Below, in pieces: positions 51,621 to 54,117 of a stretch of DNA of 54,117 bases. The DNA is taken from contig CALAJQ010000014.1 of the NCBI GenBank assembly GCA_937922785.1, forward strand, positions 1 to 54,117, written 5' to 3'. The first letter of the stretch is position 1; the number at the start of each line of letters is the position of its first letter. The notes below the pieces were generated by a model, which saw only the letters and a program-made list of their open reading frames with translations, was not told where the DNA came from and did no database searches. The position numbers were made by a program, and so were the translations under genes. The stretch is from an uncultured Acidimicrobiales bacterium. GTDB taxonomy: Bacteria > Actinomycetota > Acidimicrobiia > Acidimicrobiales > SZUA-35.

Positions 51621-52642
51621 TGAGCAGCGAGAACACAATGGAACATCAGCAGCTCACCCCAACCTATACCCACGTTCCGCGCTTGGAAGCGGGGTCACAG
51701 GCGAGTCTCGACCATCTCAAATCCGAAGGTTATGTGGTCATTGCCAATGCCCTAACGCCGGCCGAAGCGCAGCATTCGCTCGACCTGACTTGGGACTACC
51801 TCGAACAACTCGGCACCGGCATCGACCGCACCGATACCAGCACATGGGGAGATGATCGCTGGCCCGTCGTGACCTCAGGCGGCATCGTCCCCGCATTAGG
51901 AATCGGCCACAGCTCGGCCCAGTGGTTTGTCCGCTCCATCCCCTCCATCAAGAAGGCGTTCTCCGCCATATGGGACGACGATGATTTGCTAGTGAGCTTC
52001 GATGGTATGGCGCTGTGGCGCCCGACCGCTATCGACCCCAAATGGGAAACAACCCGTGGTGGGTCTTGGATGCACGTCGATCAGCATCCGATCACAAGGC
52101 CGGGCTTCCATTGTGTTCAGGGTGCAGTCTCTCTATTGCCCAGTTCGCCTTCGACCGGCGGGAACATTCTGATCCCCGGATCTCACAAGTGGTTCGCCGA
52201 CATCCCCGAACTCTACGGCGAACGACTTGGGCGTCTCCCCGAATCGCTTGACCACTTTCGATTTCCGGCTGATGACCCGCGTTTGCAGACCACACCGCCG
52301 ATCATGTGTCACCTAGAAGTTGGAGACATGATGCTTTGGGATTCGCGCACCGTGCACTGTTCCAGCCCCGGCATCGAACCAGCCACTGCGACCGAGCTAG
52401 CTCAGCCGTCGCTGACTCGGGCCGCCAGCTTGGTTTGCATGATGCCCAAGTCGAAAGCCAGCGACGAAGTGCTAGCCCAACGTCGAGCGGCCATCAAAAC
52501 TCAGACGTCGACGACGAACTGGAGTGATCGGTTCATCAACACCGATAGCTACACCGAGATGCAACAAGCCGAGAACAGCGACAGGTTCCGCCTGCCGCCC
52601 GCGCCTCAGCTGTCCGACTACCAAATGGATCTCGTCGGGTAG
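51620..52642 (+). CDS. Phytanoyl-CoA dioxygenase (PhyH) family protein, tandem paralogue
   Basis: A 340-residue paralogue of the preceding gene, sharing most of its sequence (THVPRLEAGSQASLDHLKSEGYVVIANAL, SWMHVDQHPITRPG, GGNILIPGSHKWFADIPELYGERL, DSRTVHCSSPG). The Fe ligands are conserved. It has its own ATG, with an alternative ATG at 51638. The pair is a recent tandem duplication with divergent N-termini and presumably related substrates. Confidence 0.88.
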   Translation: MSSENTMEHQQLTPTYTHVPRLEAGSQASLDHLKSEGYVVIANALTPAEAQHSLDLTWDYLEQLGTGIDRTDTSTWGDDRWPVVTSGGIVPALGIGHSSAQWFVRSIPSIKKAFSAIWDDDDLLVSFDGMALWRPTAIDPKWETTRGGSWMHVDQHPITRPGFHCVQGAVSLLPSSPSTGGNILIPGSHKWFADIPELYGERLGRLPESLDHFRFPADDPRLQTTPPIMCHLEVGDMMLWDSRTVHCSSPGIEPATATELAQPSLTRAASLVCMMPKSKASDEVLAQRRAAIKTQTSTTNWSDRFINTDSYTEMQQAENSDRFRLPPAPQLSDYQMDLVG

Positions 52643-52697
52643 TAAGCACTCGCTACCAAATTGGGACTACAGACAGTCCGTTCAGAATCAGCAGAAC

Positions 52698-54117
52698 TTA
52701 ACTGTTACGGAACTCCGCTGAATCGCTGAAGAACAGCAGCAATTCGGCCCTGCTCATGCCGCCATCCATAAGAGTTGCCCAGTAATCAAAGCCCGCCTGA
52801 TCGGGCTGACGGCTTAGGACGTTTCGGTACATTCGATCGATGAAAGCTCGGTTGTCGAGTGCCCCGTAGCGGTTGTAGAACTCTTCGCTGATCGTAAAGA
52901 GGTAGGCGACATCAACAAGCGGGGCGTTTGTTCCTACCCAATATTCAAGGCCGGTCTTGTCTGCCGCACGCAGGAAGGCAGCCGAATAAAGTCGCCTGAT
53001 CGCATCAGATCGAGGGCTTTGAGGTACGCCCGGGTCTGGCTCTTCCGATTCGGGCTCAGGTTGCGGTTCGGGCTCAGGTTGCGGTTCAGGCTCAGGTTGG
53101 GGCTCGGGCTGAGGCGTCGGCTCAGGTTGTGGTTGGGGCTCGGGCTGAGGTTGAGGCGCCGGTTGGGGCTGAGGCGTCGGCTCGGGTTGCGGCTCAGGCT
53201 GAGGCGTCGGCTGCGGCTGCGGTTGTGGTCCCGGGCCGACGCCTCCTGGGCCCACCAGTGGACGGCTCCAAGGCCAATTCGACGCCATCGAATCGCGTTC
53301 TAGGGCCCCCGCATCAGGGTGAGAACCAGCCCAACGGTAGTTCCCTGCGAAATCGACACTAAGCACTCCCTTTGTGTGAGTTGCCGATCCAAAATCAACC
53401 GCTGGGCTGTCGGCTCTAGGTGTGAAGTTTGCCGCCGTCAACACAGTGGTCGAGGCGTTCTCGACTACCGCTGTTCCGTGAGCGAGATGACGGTCAGTAG
53501 ATGCGTTACTTCCATCACGATTACCCACTGTCAGATTTCTATCGAACGAGTCTTCGGTAGTAGCCAAAACACCAAGTGGCAGGACCCCGGGCCGAGAGAT
53601 GATCAGATTGTTTGCGTACTTAACTCGGGCCGACTCAAAGGCCATGACCTCAGAGCCATTTGGCGCCATATCTGGCGTGTGCATGTTGTAGTAGAAGGTG
53701 TTGTTGATCACGTCAACATTGGCACTCTTGAAGACTTGTACGCCGCGCCCTCCGTTGTTCACACAAATGTTGGACCCAAACAACGTCTTGCCCGTGTAGT
53801 TAGACGCGCGAGAAACATCAACGATGAAGCAGTTTCCGTCGGTGATTCGGTACCCGCCGCCATATTGGTCGGTCTTCACCTTCACCTCGTTGGCGTACAC
53901 AAGGTTGCCAATCACATAGTTGTTGTAAGGACCGGCATTGCCGGTCCCATCGTTCTTCAACCCACCCAAAGAGATCCCCGAATGCTGATCGGGACTCCAA
54001 TTGGCGTTGTTGTGCACAGTGTTGTGATAGATCTCCAGGTGATCACCGGACTGGTGTGCAACGATGCCTCCAGCCCCGAAATGGTGAACATTGTTCTGGA
54101 CCAAGCGGATGTGGTGA
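52698..54117 (-). CDS. Partial secreted beta-helix protein with DUF4214 domain
   Basis: The 3' portion of a gene that continues past the window edge (its true start is outside; the frame is open to 54117). The visible order is a right-handed parallel beta-helix (about 1-270, with [28 protein letters not shown] rungs), a Pro/Gln/Glu repeat linker and a C-terminal DUF4214-like domain ([22 protein letters not shown], then [25 protein letters not shown]). Secretion is inferred from the fold. DUF4214 is common in exported and polysaccharide-related proteins. Confidence 0.85.
   Translation of the reverse strand, partial: HHIRLVQNNVHHFGAGGIVAHQSGDHLEIYHNTVHNNANWSPDQHSGISLGGLKNDGTGNAGPYNNYVIGNLVYANEVKVKTDQYGGGYRITDGNCFIVDVSRASNYTGKTLFGSNICVNNGGRGVQVFKSANVDVINNTFYYNMHTPDMAPNGSEVMAFESARVKYANNLIISRPGVLPLGVLATTEDSFDRNLTVGNRDGSNASTDRHLAHGTAVVENASTTVLTAANFTPRADSPAVDFGSATHTKGVLSVDFAGNYRWAGSHPDAGALERDSMASNWPWSRPLVGPGGVGPGPQPQPQPTPQPEPQPEPTPQPQPAPQPQPEPQPQPEPTPQPEPQPEPEPQPEPEPQPEPESEEPDPGVPQSPRSDAIRRLYSAAFLRAADKTGLEYWVGTNAPLVDVAYLFTISEEFYNRYGALDNRAFIDRMYRNVLSRQPDQAGFDYWATLMDGGMSRAELLLFFSDSAEFRNS
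53034..53235 (-). repeat. Low-complexity (PQPEPQ)n linker repeat
   Basis: A GC-rich tract of repeated hexamer units coding a PQPEPQPEP-type linker between the beta-helix and DUF4214 domains. It is in frame with the gene and contains no stops. Such tracts are prone to slippage. Confidence 0.75.

Noticed and set aside
52690-52697. Terminator after the second PhyH gene
   Set aside because: Only a weak GGACT/AGTCC stem lies nearby, without a T-run.
1-54117. tRNA, rRNA or CRISPR features
   Set aside because: I read through the window for clover-leaf T-loops, rRNA blocks and regularly spaced repeats and saw none I could support. A tRNAscan or CRISPR search would settle it.

Overview
The window reads as chromosomal DNA of a free-living, probably marine or aquatic actinobacterium. 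Acidimicrobiia is my best guess, by inference only. Supporting signs are a mycothiol-type CPWC nitroreductase homologue, many catabolic enzymes (hydantoinase-type, dehalogenase, sulfatase, amine oxidases, PhyH dioxygenases), ATGA-coupled operons, and several promoters with a TAGGnT-like -10 element lying 5-9 nt before an ATG, which suggests leaderless mRNAs. No rRNA, tRNA, CRISPR array, insertion sequence or phage gene was seen.

Layout. 1-5.1 kb: a DUF4303 gene, gene remnants, an AraC regulator, an inositol-phosphatase/phosphotransferase pair, a CIA30 lipoprotein and a GNAT. 5.2-17.6 kb (minus strand): one long coupled operon coding a ribose-type ABC importer (binding lipoprotein, double ATPase, permease), a DUF917 protein, two HyuA-like and one HyuB-like hydantoinase/oxoprolinase proteins, an ABM monooxygenase, an M19 dipeptidase and two XRE-cupin regulators. 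It looks like uptake and hydrolysis of an unidentified cyclic amide or hydantoin-like compound. 17.7-29.7 kb: a medium-chain reductase, an APC permease with EIIA-like and RCK_C-like regulatory domains, an Rv2466c-like nitroreductase, an MBL hydrolase-haloalkane dehalogenase-AraC cluster, an ECF sigma with a membrane partner, MscS, and a MerR-controlled alpha/beta hydrolase. 30-38 kb: YciI/SRPBCC genes, an FAD oxidoreductase with a jelly-roll-like N-terminus, PPOX and GNAT genes, and an operon of SRPBCC, a sulfatase fused to a DJ-1/PfpI domain, and a DUF1330 protein. 38-39 kb is decayed sequence. 39.6-43.2 kb: a TetR regulator with two divergent GST-like genes. 43.2-45.7 kb: a GH25 lysozyme and a UGSC-family selenoprotein gene with an in-frame UGA and a SECIS-like hairpin. 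45.8-50 kb: a GAP-type membrane protein and two flavin amine oxidases around a TetR gene, behind tandem perfect operators. 50-54.1 kb: an XRE/zinc-ribbon protein, tandem PhyH dioxygenases, and a partial beta-helix/DUF4214 protein.

Strongest findings: (1) the UGSC selenoprotein, which ordinary gene calling splits or truncates at the UGA; (2) the sulfatase-DJ-1/PfpI fusion; (3) two distant promoters (22.9 and 34.4 kb) sharing an identical regulatory layout; (4) a MerR operator with the classic 19-bp spacer feeding a leaderless hydrolase mRNA; (5) back-to-back leaderless promoters in the GST/TetR divergent region; and (6) the ABC-hydantoinase operon. All assignments come from reading the sequence. 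No database search was run.
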